From Cylicocyclus nassatus (Eukaryota; Nematoda; Chromadorea; Rhabditida; Strongylidae): 64,000 nt of DNA. Position numbers and translations under genes: made by a program. How positions within the stretch are numbered: position 1 is the stretch's first letter; every line of letters starts with the position of its first letter. This document shows positions 45,656 to 56,670 of this stretch, one piece after another. The notes beneath the pieces were generated by a model. The model made no database searches. It saw nothing but the letters and a program-made list of their open reading frames with translations, and had not been told where the DNA came from. The stretch covers positions 70,167,006 through 70,231,005 of the forward strand of contig CATQJL010000223.1 of the NCBI GenBank assembly GCA_958299035.1, in the 5' to 3' direction.

Positions 45656-46450
45656 CAAAACTCAATTTTCGAGCAGACAGCATGCGGACAAAAATGTAGA
45701 ATGGAAATTTTACAGCTTGATGCTTTTTTAAGGCGAAAAGTTTGTTGCTTGCTTTTCATGCTTATTCTCTTGAAACACTGAACGTAAAATTTCTGTCATA
45801 GCTGCTTGGTGCGATTGATTGAGTCACAGCTTTCGAGTTTCGGACTGTCTTTCCTATGTTGGTGCAAAAAAATTGGGAAGAAACTTTTTTTGTTTCCGAC
45901 TCAAAACATGTGCCTCAATCAAGGAGCACAAGAAAAATGAGCAATGACATTGCAAACGCACATGTACGCTTGATTAGTTTTGGCAAAGAAGTATTATCTT
46001 TACAATGTGTCAATGCATTCTGGCGAATGTGAGAGCTCACCTTTACACAGACTGTTTTAAGGAAATTGATTTTTTGATGTACGATTTACCATTCAGGCTT
46101 TCCATGCAAGATCTAACTATGACTAACGCCTATGCCTCTGTACAACAATGCTTTCATAACGCTGAGTGATTTCCATAAAAGTATAGCTCAAGGCTTAGCA
46201 GTTTTTTTCATTTAGTGAATCTGCCAATCAGTGCAGACTTTGGCACAGGGTATTATTTTTTGACCAATCAAGTCCAAAGTTAAGAAGATGTAATGAACCC
46301 CTTAGACTGTGATGATCTCTTAAAGATGATCTTGATTGGCTATTATTAGTCGAGTATGAAAAAACTGACGGTCTGTCTTATGTCTCATATATTTCAAGGG
46401 ACAAGCAAGCGTCACAAGCCTTTTAACAGTGGAAAAATCTTCCCTGTGAT
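45656..46450. other. Non-coding part of copy B upstream of the secreted-protein gene
   Basis: Collinear with 26750-27590 in copy A, sharing GCACATGTACGCTTGATT and GAGAGCTCACYTTTACACAG. No open frame is conserved between the copies, so this is probably upstream regulatory or neutral sequence. Confidence 0.5.
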
Positions 46451-46492
46451 TTGAGAGACTCAAACTCATGGTCTTCTTGCGAATTAGAAATG

Positions 46493-46498
46493 TATAAA
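46493..46498 (+). promoter_or_regulatory. TATA-like element of the second paralog
   Basis: TATAAA 27 nt before the ATG, in a context similar to the first gene. The same caution applies about its closeness to the start codon. Confidence 0.35.
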
Positions 46499-46506
46499 TC
46501 TTTACA

Positions 46507-46514
46507 CGTTTTAG
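46507..46514 (+). promoter_or_regulatory. Probable trans-splice acceptor
   Basis: CGTTTTAG with AAGCA before the ATG; identical 5-nt spacing to the first paralog. Confidence 0.5.
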
Positions 46515-46519
46515 AAGCA

Positions 46520-47119
46520 ATGCATATGCAACTACATCTATTCCTAATTGTCTGCGCATTTGCTGCACTGACCGACGCCGGGATTTTTTCGAAGTGCTGT
46601 AGTTGCATTTCGAGACAAGCTAGTGACTCGAGTGAGGAATCGACTCGCGACAAGTCGACAAATTGTGCCGGCAACTCGACACTATCATCTAACAGCACCT
46701 CTCCCTCTCCGAAACCCATGCCGAAACCATGTCCCTCTCCGAAACCCGGGCCGAAACCATGTCCCTCTCCGAAACCCATGCCGAAACCATGTCCCTCTCC
46801 GAAACCCAGGCCGAAACCATGTAAGTGCCGCTGCTCGGATCAATCGATGTGCCGCCACTGCGTATTGGAGAGGCTTGATAGAAAAAATTTTGTAGGTTTA
46901 ACAGTGAAATTGGTTGAGGACGACTGCAAAAAAACTGCTTATTTTTTACAGTGCGAAAAGTTCTGCCGAGATCACACATGTGATATGGATGAAGACGAAG
47001 ACTACTACAATGAGTGCAAGCAGATATGCACAGAAGACCCGCGCCACATCATAGAATCAGAATGGTTTTACTGGCTCTATGACATCTGTGATTACAACTA
47101 TTACTGTGACTCTGACTAA
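46520..47119 (+). CDS. Secreted Pro/Lys-repeat Cys-rich protein with a possible retained intron
   Basis: The start at 46520 is chosen because it aligns with the first paralog; an in-frame ATG at 46451 lies upstream of the TATA-like and acceptor sites. Residues 1-20 are a signal peptide (MHMQLHLFLIVCAFAALTDA). Then come a CCSC cluster, a Ser/Thr/Asn-rich stretch, and four 10-residue repeats PSPKPxPKPC (residues 62-101; 30-bp units 46703-46822). CKCRCSDQSMCRHC and an acidic Cys-rich tail (CEKFC, CDMDEDEDYYNEC, CKQIC, CDYNYYCDSD) follow. A 60-nt segment (46892-46951, GTAGGT to TTTTTTACAG) is homologous to the 61-nt intron of the paralog, in phase 0 and without stops. The product is therefore 199 residues if it is kept and 179 if spliced. 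Family and function are unknown; it is likely secreted and disulfide-rich. Confidence 0.75.
   Translation: MHMQLHLFLIVCAFAALTDAGIFSKCCSCISRQASDSSEESTRDKSTNCAGNSTLSSNSTSPSPKPMPKPCPSPKPGPKPCPSPKPMPKPCPSPKPRPKPCKCRCSDQSMCRHCVLERLDRKNFVGLTVKLVEDDCKKTAYFLQCEKFCRDHTCDMDEDEDYYNECKQICTEDPRHIIESEWFYWLYDICDYNYYCDSD
46703..46822 (+). repeat. Four perfect-length 30-bp coding repeats
   Basis: Units CCCTCTCCGAAACCC / NGGCCGAAACCATGT repeat four times with changes at one codon (Met, Gly, Met, Arg). The first paralog has no such array, so it arose after the duplication or was lost from the other copy. Confidence 0.9.
46892..46951 (+). other. Intron, or in-frame retained intron, of the second paralog
   Basis: Aligned with the 61-nt intron at 27756-27816: both start GTARGTT, share GTTGAGGA, CTG, AAAAAAA and GCT, and end in ACAG. 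Here the length is 60 nt and all 20 codons are open (VGLTVKLVEDDCKKTAYFLQ). Confidence 0.7.
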
Positions 47120-47128
47120 CAAATTGCA

Positions 47129-47134
47129 AATAAA
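47129..47134 (+). other. Poly(A) signal
   Basis: AATAAA in the TTGCAAATAAATGTTGG context shared with 27930. Confidence 0.65.
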
Positions 47135-47350
47135 TGTTGGGACTGTTTGTCTGTCCTTTTCTGTTCATTGATTAAAAAAACCAAGTAACATCTTAGACGA
47201 GTGGCAGCACTACCAAGCTGAACGACAGTCGAACAGGCATAAATAACAGCTTACATATCGTATCTGTAGCTTACAGATTACGGAAAGCCAGTTTGGCGTA
47301 TTTTTCACGTCATTGTGATTTTTTAATATCTTCGGCTAAGCTCAAATTAG

Positions 47351-47561
47351 TTCAAAGGACTGTCCACCCCGCATGTTGGCATAAGACATGAGGGCGAGCT
47401 CGCGAACCTCATGACAAGCTCAAGTTTTGGGCGTGAGGTTCGCGAGTTTCTATAGCCTCCCGATTTTGCAGCTAATCACAGTGCAATGAAGAATCGACCG
47501 CAAAACCATTGCACCTGCTGGGATGGAACTCTCATCTTGCCATTGAGAGTCAGCACGTTAA
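47351..47561. other. Junction region with a hairpin
   Basis: Homology with copy A ends near 47350. A hairpin (CTCGCGAACCTCATG with CGTGAGGTTCGCGAG) lies at 47399-47447. Related GAGGGCGAG motifs appear at 62900 near the other edge of the inserted block. Confidence 0.4.
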
Positions 47562-48011
47562 AGGCAGCGTCCGGGCAAAATTTCGCATCTCATGTTTTTG
47601 CCATTCTAGGGCCTTTCCGTCTCCCTGATTACAGTTGTAAAGTCCAAATTGTTCAAAGCTCCCAAAGAACCCGGTTCTTGGGGACTCTCTCTCCAAAGAG
47701 CGGACGAGTTTCGAATTGCTCGTCCCCATTGTCATGGAGCTGCAACTGAACGGATGCAGTTTTATTGCAGTATGCAGTGCAACTGCAGTGCAACTGCAAT
47801 GCAACTGCAATGCAACCGCACACTTGCGTAAGCACTCGTCCTCAGGGGTGGTTTGTGATACGAAGGGGCTGCTTGTGATACGTATCACAGGCCCGTATCT
47901 CCTTTTAGAGGGCACATCAAAGGATTGGACCAACGCAGATCGGATACTCATGGGCCCCTCTTTACAACTATGTGCTAATCTGGGTGGATGGATCTTGCCT
48001 GGACGCTGCCT
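47562..48011. mobile_element. TTAA-flanked MITE (piggyBac-like), 450 bp
   Basis: The ends are AGGCAGCGTCCGGGC and, inverted, AGGCAGCGTCCAGGC. TTAA sits directly outside both (47558-47561, 48012-48015), the duplication typical of piggyBac elements. A short tandem tract of GCAACTGCA-type units is inside (47765-47820). No transposase. Confidence 0.75.
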
Positions 48012-48015
48012 TTAA

Positions 48016-50007
48016 CCTATTGAACTACACGTGTTCACTACTAATCTTTGTAGAAAAGCTTAACAATTCATGTTCGCATTGACATGTTAACATGTTCACC
48101 CTACGTACATGTTGATGAGCTATTGATAGACTATGCTTGGAGAAAATGATATGAGGCCATGGCCGCAACCCTGTTATTCAGAAGTTACTTCGCATGATAC
48201 GTTTAAGTGGGACCCATTGACTACAGACCTTGCGAAAATGGTAAACATGGTCCTGCAACTGAATCTGCATTTGATGAGCCCTATACCTAATGCTGCAAGT
48301 TTTAAGTAATTGCAGAGGTCAGGCGTTAGAAGCACCGCCCCCCCCCCCAAACGGAGGTTGAAATTTTGGTGCTGTATTATATAGAAATCGCTGACTAGGT
48401 GATGGTCTCACCCCCGCTGCAAAAGATGAAATCCGAAGCGAGGAACGCTTCGGATGAGACCAAAAACAGGGAGCGGTACTCCGATCACGCGTACAGTCAA
48501 TGGGTGTTCCTCCCATCGTCGCTCGACCATCCAGTCCCCGCTCCGCAAGTTTTCCGAAACGGGAATTGTCGAGGTTTTCGCGGATTCTCGGCTTCATATT
48601 TGGAATTAGGGACCCTAGAAGGCCCCAGAACGATAAGAACACGGAAGTCGAGAATCTGCATGAATGCTGTTTGAACAGCTCATCGTGGTCTACCCAAATA
48701 AAGAGGGTTGGACGGCTCGACTAGAAACTCACCTTGCTTCCAGCCGGAGCGGCTCGTCGTCAGACTACACCTTCGTGTCCGCTATTGTTCAGATCACTAG
48801 ACCCCAAACAACACTCATTGAGGCAGCATGTGCGATTATATTTGAAGGTGCTCTTTAAGGTAATGCATACTCTGAGAGACATCGCTCGTGCATAGAATCT
48901 AGAACATGAGAGGGGCAGCGTCCGAGCAGTTCTTATCCTGGACCTGGATTTATACGCTCCGTGCAAAAATACATCAGAGCGCGAGAACGGCCTTTAACAA
49001 AAAGGTTTTCTAAAGCAAAAATTTTGCAAAGTGTAATGCATTAACTGTTGTTGTAACAAGCATTTGTCAAAAAAAAATTGGTAACGATGATCTTCAAAAA
49101 GTTGCACACGTATTTCAGTCTAAATTTGCGGAAAATACGGCACCCGATTTTATCGATGAAATGCAAGTGCCCCTTCGGCTGATATGCTTATTAGCTAATT
49201 ACCTTCGAAGAAAAACGCAAGCTTACAAAGCACTGAATTAATAAATCTGAGGCTGGGTGTCTTTTGAGTGAACATTACTGGAAAATGTCGGCTAAGCCCT
49301 GGTTCAAGTGGCATCTCATATGATTCGTTCGCTGGAGAGCCTAAACTCTACTTTTTCCATGTTAGTCCGAGGTGGTCAGTACGCTTAAGTAGGGCTGGGT
49401 TGTATATGAGAACTGAATACTTCCACAGATGGATCTGATGACTGCTGCTTGGATAATGGCTTAGCCAAAGTTTGCCCATCAGTATTAGCATGATAAACAT
49501 GTCACCCAGACTGGATCCTTTTTCAACAACGGCTTTCCACAGTAAAACGCACGCCTTTAGTGTGCAGCAAAGTGCATCTTTGAGACCGTTGCGCAACTCG
49601 CTCTCAAAAAGAATTTTCCAAGAAACACGGTAGCGAATTTAAAACATATCAAAATCAGAGCAACACGAGTATTGCAACGACAGAAAGAGCAGGAGCGCTC
49701 TCATCCTAAAAGAATCTAGTATAAGAACACCACAGTGTAACTGTGCATTCTGTTAGAATCATGCCCTCACCTCAACAACAGTGTTGCACACCCATTTTTT
49801 GACGCCTTGTGCGATGAAAAACCATGGGTTTAGTGAGGCTCCTGCACTCGTGAGGAATAAATTCTGTAAAAAGATCATTTACAAAAGCTCTAACGCAGTA
49901 ATCCGCGCTGCTGATTGCGGAATTTGTTAAACGTGACGACTTTTCCATAAAATGCGAAACGAATACACTTTTCAGGGGAACTGCTGAGCTCTTTCTTGAA
50001 ACGAATC
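48016..50007. other. Intergenic; solo TTAA-family end and small hairpins
   Basis: A solo GGCAGCGTCCGAGCAG near 48914 looks like one end of the TTAA family. CCGAAGCG-AGGAA-CGCTTCGG at about 48433-48453 is a perfect 8-bp hairpin. A run of C lies at 48340. Frames here (up to 107 codons) overlap on both strands and resemble nothing known. Confidence 0.4.
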
Positions 50008-50011
50008 TTAA

Positions 50012-50382
50012 GGCAGCGTCCGGGCAGATACGAAAATGTAGAGTACAGGGGTGCTCGTCTGGTGAGGCTCTTGCCCAACTTGCTATGCACCATTTTGCTT
50101 CAAGTGGCGCCGGAACGCCTCAGCGACCGGGACGAATTAGTTCGATAAGCCAGAGTACGCATACCGCTCACCGTCAAGACGTAAAGTCCCACAAAGACTC
50201 TGCGACTTTACCGTGACGACGGGCAACAAAATTCAAATCAAGAGCTTCTGGAAAAGCCCGTTTTCGGCGTTTTCGTGCCCTTCAAGATGCATTCTCAGAA
50301 TCAGCGGGAGGAATAAGCCTAGGTAAGTGAAAAAAAATTCCATTTGAAATTTTGCCCGAATACTGCCTGCTGCCCGCGCTGC
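50012..50382. mobile_element. TTAA-flanked MITE, 371 bp
   Basis: Left end GGCAGCGTCCGGGCAG after TTAA (50008-50011). The right end, inverted, is GCAGCGCGGGCAG before TTAA (50383-50386). Same family as 47562. Confidence 0.65.
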
Positions 50383-51294
50383 TTAAAATTTGCTTGAAGC
50401 ACTCTCAAAACTTGGCCATTGATGTCGGCACCAAAACGTAAATTCTTACTTTTGAAGCAGAAAAATCAATGACCTTATGACCTAAGTGTCATCTAATCGA
50501 AAATAAGACCGACTGATTATCGCTTTCGCGATTATCTACTTCCAGAACAAAAAACTATCTGGTAGATAAACCATAAAAACAAGCTGTTAGCTTGTTTTGC
50601 TTGCTTGCTCAACAGGCTTGTAGGCTCATTTTTCTCGAAATCAAAGTGTAAGAAAGAAAAAGCGAAGAAAGGTGTCTACACAATCAAAGAACATTCCAAT
50701 GTTTACTTCTGACAACAACTGTCGAACCGGTAGTCGACCGAAAGTGCACATGTTGTTGCCATGGTGACACCATTCTTTTTACGAACAGCTGGCGGGACAT
50801 GCGGACAGTCGACAGTTGTACGCCTTGATGCCTAAAACAGATTTAACACAAAGTGTTGTTCCACTTCAGTTAACCTTGATGCGCGGAGTTGAGAAATTTC
50901 GTGGAATTTTTCTCAAAAAGGTAATCTAACACTCAGATCACTTGGGAGAGAGCCTTTATGAGATTAAGCTTTATGATATGTCACACAAATTACAATCGAT
51001 CATTTAGGAACTATGACGCACTATCATCACAATTATAACCAACATGCTCAAAAACCTCACAAGAGAAATCTTACGCATACTTCGATCTAGATCACTTAGT
51101 GTATACTCAACGTAATTCTGGGAAATCGGGACAGAATGAATTAATTCTGTGTGTTATGCGCTCTCTAACAATTCCAGCAACCCCGGCAACTGTTGCCGGC
51201 AACCTTGGCTGTTTCCTGGGGGATCTCTGTGGGGAATTGCTCCTGTTTAAATTATCCTGGCCAAACGATCAGTCAAAAATGTGATCCACTCCTA
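50383..51294. other. Intergenic, nothing recognised
   Basis: No gene, repeat or RNA identified. Confidence 0.5.
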
Positions 51295-51611
51295 CTCAGA
51301 CAATCGCCGGGGGCAGGCGGGCAACGGAAAAATAGATTGCTGATCTCTCGCACCCCGCTCGCGGATTTTTTGGAAAGCAATCAGGACATTTCGGAAGACC
51401 GCTTGCTGAGTTCTCGATTCCTCAAAGATTCAGCAATATATCTGCAAAAGATAAGAGCGAAAAAATTCAACAGGCGGTCTCTCAAAAATCCGCTGACTCA
51501 GCAAGCGGTCTTCCGAAAAGTCCTGATTGCTTTTCAAAAAATCCGCGCGCGGGGTGCGAGAGATCAGCATCTATTTTTCCGGTGCCCGCCTGCCCCCGGC
51601 GATTGTCTGAG
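51295..51611. mobile_element. CTCAG-family MITE, 317 bp
   Basis: Near-identical sister of 8315-8635, with the same CTCAGACAATCGCCGG ends and arms of about 118 bp. Flanks show no clear duplication. Confidence 0.8.
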
Positions 51612-51624
51612 TGGTAACCCCATG

Positions 51625-52695
51625 GGCTATCACATAGCCTATGGAATCACTATAGGCAACATAGCCTACGGACTATCCACAGGCGTTTAGATCGCCTGTG
51701 GAACTGGCAGCAATTAGAACAGCTATGGCAGTTAAATACGATTATAAAAACTTTGTACATATGTACAGTGCCGGCGTTGGCGATACAGTCCCTGAGTTTG
51801 TGTAAAAAATGCTGATGGAAAGTGAGAAAGAAGGAAAATAAATGATTGAAAACTAATGTGCAAAGTTGTAGACGAAATATGGTTAAAAAATGGCCGTGAA
51901 AATGAATTTTACATGTTTTGGAAAGGTAATAGATTATGAAAGAGAAAATGTAGAAGTTACAGAGTAAAATATGTTTAAAAAATGAAGAATTTTAGATTTG
52001 TTTCTAAATAAATAGTGTGAGGAAAGGGGGCTAGAGGAAGAAAGAGTAAATATTTACGGTTGTTCTTCACGTGGTATCACGGTAAAAACTTTAAGGAATC
52101 ACAGCAGAGAAAAAATATCACATACCAAATTTAATATAGTAATATATTCATTATCTGCTATGAAACAAAAAAAAAGACTGTCAAACACACAGTAGATAAA
52201 GAATACATGATTATTCATTACCCACTATGACATTGAAAAATATGACAAAATAAGAAAAAACACACTCAGACCCATCGCCTGAACTCAAAGGAAAATAGAA
52301 AAGGAAGGGTAAATATGGAAAAGGGCTACGTAATTCACGTAGGAGATGGGGGCTGGTGCCGGTGGTGGGATTAGCAAAGATCTGCAGAATCTATGATTAC
52401 TTTTTTTGAGAAAAGTTATGCGACAAAATCGTTCAGAAAAACCCGGGACCTCCATGTCAAGTTGGCGAGTTAGCTACTCTCGTAACTTAATCCCTCTACC
52501 ATTAGTTTCTTTCCTTTTTACTAACATAATAATTGTTGACTAGATATTTATCATTATTTCACAAATGTGGGGGAACATGATTGGGGAGGGGACCACCGAG
52601 CACCCGGGGAGTGCCAGCTCATCTGGAGTTGGTGGCACCGCCCAGTCGGCGAGAATTGTCGGACTCTAATTAGTCTGCGTCTCGACACACTCCCA
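51625..52695. repeat. Unclassified repeat family, copy A, with hairpins at its start
   Basis: Shares with the copy at 57065-57925 the ordered blocks ACATATGTACARTGCCGGC (51756; 57077), GAGGGCTGGTGCCGG-like (52349; 57527), GGGACCTCCATGTCAAGT (52448; 57684) and CAGCTCATCTGGAGTTG through CACCGCCCAGTCGGCG to TTAGTCTGCGTCTCGACA. The first 80 bp hold hairpins, notably a perfect TCCACAGGCG-TTTAGAT-CGCCTGTGGA. No protein frame is conserved between copies. Confidence 0.6.
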
Positions 52696-53215
52696 GGAAG
52701 AAAACGGAAGTAAAGCACTGTCCATAATGTCATAATATTGCTAACGAAAGCAAGTGGCAATTGAAACGGAACCCTCCTTCGCAGCAAACACGCAATAGAT
52801 GTTATGCTCATTTCAAGTCATTTTTATTGGCTAGTGTAGGCCTGAAACTTCGTAGGCAACGAAAAGCAGATAACACTAACATCTGGACACATCTTAGAAA
52901 TGCGATCGATCGACGAATATCTGAAGATTGAATGCTTGCGTTTTGAATAGCACGGCAATCAACTAACCATATCATATATCTAAGTAACGCAATGCTGTAG
53001 AAGTTATTGTAGCTGGTCCATTCCGGTGGTCTCACTCGTCATTATGCACTATTGACAAACGAGTCGACAGCCACCCTAAATTATGATTATATCTACACCT
53101 TGCCGTAAATTGCCACAACCTTTCCTGAACTGAAATTCAAAACAACCTTCTGGAGCGAGATGAACATAGGTATAAGCAGAATGCTATAGTCCACCCGTGA
53201 AAAGTATCGCTTAAG

Positions 53216-53450
53216 GCTGTCAAGTCCAGGAGGTGCACTCTCCTGATTTGAATCCTTCACCCTGATTGTTTTACTTTACACGAACATAACATTTATGACT
53301 AGAATCTTTATTATGTATTTATAAATAGAAAGAGAGGGGAAGGGAAACCGCCGGTCACCCGGTTAGGCACAGCTCATCTGGAGTTGCTGGGCACCGCCCA
53401 GTTGGCGTGGGGACTGTTGGACCATCTAATTAGTCTGCGTCGCGACATGT
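53216..53450. repeat. Same repeat family, partial copy B
   Basis: Nearly identical to 57688-57922, starting TGTCAAGTCCAG and ending TTAGTCTGCGTCGCGACA. Only the terminal 235 bp are present. Confidence 0.75.
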
Positions 53451-53920
53451 CCATTCCATAGTAAAGCTCGTCCCAAGCATTCATCTTTGACCATGGCTTG
53501 GGAGTAGGAAACCATTGTCGTCATCGAACTGGCTATTACCATTTGTTTCATCATCGCTCCGTTTGAGGGCAAGAGGGCGTTGTTGATACGATTATCGTCA
53601 TCAAAACTGCCCATGTACCATTTGTCTGTTACTGCTTCGACTGAGTGCAGGAGGGTGCTGTTGATACCATTATCGTCATCACAGTTGCCCATAAACCATT
53701 TGTTGTGCTGCTTTGATTGAACGCAGAGTATGTGTTGTTCATCGCCAGGTGTGGGCTTCATTGCTGGATTGCTCTTCGAATGCAAGTGGACAGGGGAAAA
53801 GGGCTCATAGGAAAAAGCGGCTTTCGCACGCCCTGTCAAAAGAAGAGCTCGTCTCGTGCTGAGAATTGAGCGGAGAAGTTGGATAATGATCAAAATTGTG
53901 TGCGGATAGGGCTTCCGCAA
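53426..53920 (-). CDS. Unrecognised ORF with an internal 72-bp repeat
   Basis: A 164-codon minus-strand frame. Its middle has three units of about 24 residues (KWFMGNCDDDNGINSTLLHS, KWYMGSFDDDNRINNALLPS and a degenerate third), which suggests a real repetitive coding sequence or simply a 72-bp DNA repeat. It ends in the terminal block of the adjacent repeat copy. No signal peptide, no known domain. It may be part of a mobile element. Confidence 0.3.
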   Translation of the reverse strand: MRKPYPHTILIIIQLLRSILSTRRALLLTGRAKAAFSYEPFSPVHLHSKSNPAMKPTPGDEQHILCVQSKQHNKWFMGNCDDDNGINSTLLHSVEAVTDKWYMGSFDDDNRINNALLPSNGAMMKQMVIASSMTTMVSYSQAMVKDECLGRALLWNGHVATQTN

Positions 53921-56670
53921 TTGTTCGGAGAGGAGGATGGATTCGATAGTGATGATATTACATAATTGATGGATAGGCTCTATCCGAGCTGAAGGGACGA
54001 GTATGGCAATGCTTGGGATGAGGACAAAACATCATGATAGGAGCGGCATAATCGGCATAATTTAAAAGTCGAACTGGGATATAGGTAAAAGTTTTGCTGG
54101 GTGGCGATGGGATTACTGTTTGAAGAATTATATCAATATCAAAAAAGATGCAAACAACGATTTCAAATGCAAATCAATATCGCTAATGTGACAGAATGTT
54201 CAAAATTCCGAAGTTTTGAAGATTCGCCCTAAAAACACTCAAAAAAATCAAGGCAACAAAAACATGATATTTTTTCGGAAACTATCAAGTGGGCAACTCA
54301 AGAGGGAACACTTTCCTAACGCTGCCCACAAGGGCGTGGGTGAAATTTTGAATGACTGAGAGGATTCTCCGATTCGCCCATCGGAGAAGTCTTTCTTGCT
54401 ATAGTGCAGACGCTTGCGGCAAACTTACTCTGCCAGTAGCCGCTGCGTAAATGAAGTTGATGAGAAGTTTGCTACTGGCACTCAAAACAAATTCTCTTAT
54501 GCTAGAATTTTTTTTGTCTGGTAGATGAGGAGCGAGGGTTAAAATCCACCTGTGCTAAGCGCTGACGAAAATGCAAAGTGAACGGATGTGTAGCCATTTC
54601 GCCACTCTTTTGGAAAACTATGTTGAACGGTCTAGGATCATTTTTCAAAAGTATAGAGCAGTTTCAATTAGAGTAATGGCCGGTGCTGAAAAAGATCAAT
54701 TTTACCAGTATTTTTCTCTTCTTGATGAGAGATAGACATAGGTCTCGCCTTCAAAGATTTGATCGGATGAAGTGAGAAACCAAGCAATAAAGCAGAAAAC
54801 ATGGTCAGCTTTGTCAGTCATGCCTTGCAACTTTTCAAAAAAGTGTCGCTAGTCGCTAAGCGAAAGACTGTTGCAATGTCAAAGGAACCGCTTAGTGGAG
54901 GTTTTTCTGACCTTTTGGAATTTTTTTTCAAGAAACTAAGCTGTTTTAGAAAAAGGACTAAGTGCCTTCCGAACCCGAGGCTAGATGCCTTGAACACTAA
55001 CTTATTACTCGGCTGCAAAAGTGTGCTTTTACATCAGAAAAATTTGTTACTGACATTTTACAACAGAGTGAGGCCATTCCAGTCTTTTTCCAGAGCTCTG
55101 AACATCTGAAATCGACTGAGAAGGATGATCAGGCTGCTAGGTGACTTTTTCAGTACCTCATAAAGTTTGGGTTCAAAAACTCGCATGATTCATTCATGGT
55201 AGTTGACAGTTTTCAAGAAAGTATTCGAAGCTGCTTTGAAAGTGAAAGTCGAGTAATAAAGTTGAGAAATTGTTTGAAACATTGAGATTTTAGCGACTCA
55301 TATTGATAAGTTCTTTCATGAACAGTAAGAGCGATTTTAAATTCTATCTGTAATTTGTTAGTAAAACATATGAGTTTTGAAGAAATTTTTTTGAAATTCT
55401 ACATTGATCTACATTGAAACATAAAACTACTACTTTCCTCGAACTCAGATTTGCGTAGCGAATAGCAAGAAGCTGTTTCATGAAGCGGCGATACTGATGC
55501 TCATGGCTAGGATATAGATTCTATCAACGAGATGCAGAAAACTAATTTTCATAAACTCTTGGTTACAGTCAGCTCAGACGACAAGACAAAATTTTGAGTC
55601 TGAACTCAATTTATCTTCTAATAGAAAAGAACATTATCTAATGGAGTTTTACGTAAGTAAGAAGTTGAAATGGTTGGAAACTGGGCAGACAACTGCTTTT
55701 TTTGGACAAATAATTCTACAAGTAAGGAGATTACAGTAGTGCCTGATAAGAATGCAAATGCCGATCTTCTAAGGATCTTGGCACTTTTTTTCTAAAGTTT
55801 TTTTGCAGTTGTACGTACGTGATTTTTCAGGAAACTTTTTTTTGGAGTTATTATTTTTCTTTTTGAAGGTTTTGAGTAAATCAATCAATCACATCAAAAT
55901 AGGAGTTTCATATGGTCTCAATTTCGAGAATTCTTTGAAACTCATGGTATTCTCTGAAAATACCATTTTTTGGAATAAAGACTCATTTTAGGTAAGTTTA
56001 CCTCAATTCTCTTGGTAGACAAGCAAACGAATTTACGAATTAGCGAATTTAGCTAGTCATCGTATTTATCCATGAGATTCTTTATGAAACCAATCTTATG
56101 TCATGCTGATATGTCAATTTGAGGTATGGCTGGCTTCCACAATTTCTCAAAGACTCAGGCATCGGTGATCTACCTTGGCTTTTTAATCCACCTTTTTTTC
56201 GAAACAAGTGTGTGGAAAAGAGAAAAAAAATCATAGGTAAGTGCTAGATAAAGCGTACCTCTCTTATACAGTCACTTGAATAGGGCTGTTGGAAAGTTGT
56301 TCCTGATTTCTTTCCGTCTTTCGTAGAGAAAATCATTGAGGAGTCCTTGAGACGAATACCTGCTTTCCACCGTACTCGATTCTGAGAAGTGTGCCATCTA
56401 GCCCAGAACTCCATAAGTGGCTAATCAGCAACAAACAGTTGCCGCATACCTCTGGCCCAGACATTCGTCGATGGGATACGAGGTTCAAAGGGCACTGCCG
56501 CTGCATGTGCCTACTTCTGGCGGCTAAATGTCACTCGTTGTTGAGTAATTAGCCATTAAAATCAAGGGACTGGGAGTGTAGCCTCTGGAAGTAACCGCGA
56601 GCTATCAGATAGCCCGTCGATTTTTCTCAGGCAATCATTATAAATAATTATGCTCTCCCTGAGCAAAATT
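53921..56670. other. Intergenic, nothing recognised
   Basis: AT-rich, short frames only (longest 102 codons at 54801-55109, unrecognised). An imperfect CTCAGGCAATC near 56627 may be a stray end of the CTCAG family. Confidence 0.45.

Larger units (their letters stand above)
43030..47350. repeat. Segmental duplication, copy B (first part)
   Basis: Matches 25200-28160 (see that entry). Relative to copy A it has gained two adjacent transposons (44016-44931 and 44945-45653). It ends near 47350, and the continuation of copy A reappears at 62975. Confidence 0.8.

Noticed and set aside
46821..46951. Alternative intron in the second paralog starting at a perfect GTAAGT
   Set aside because: It would be 131 nt, shift the frame and stop soon after; the donor at 46892 aligns with the paralog's intron and keeps the frame.
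46623..46979. Other-frame ORFs over the Pro/Lys repeat (both strands)
   Set aside because: They are shadows of the 30-bp coding repeat, with no signal peptide or conservation.
48319..48674. Frames of 90-107 codons on both strands at 48.3-48.7 kb
   Set aside because: They overlap each other antisense across a hairpin-rich stretch and resemble no protein I know.
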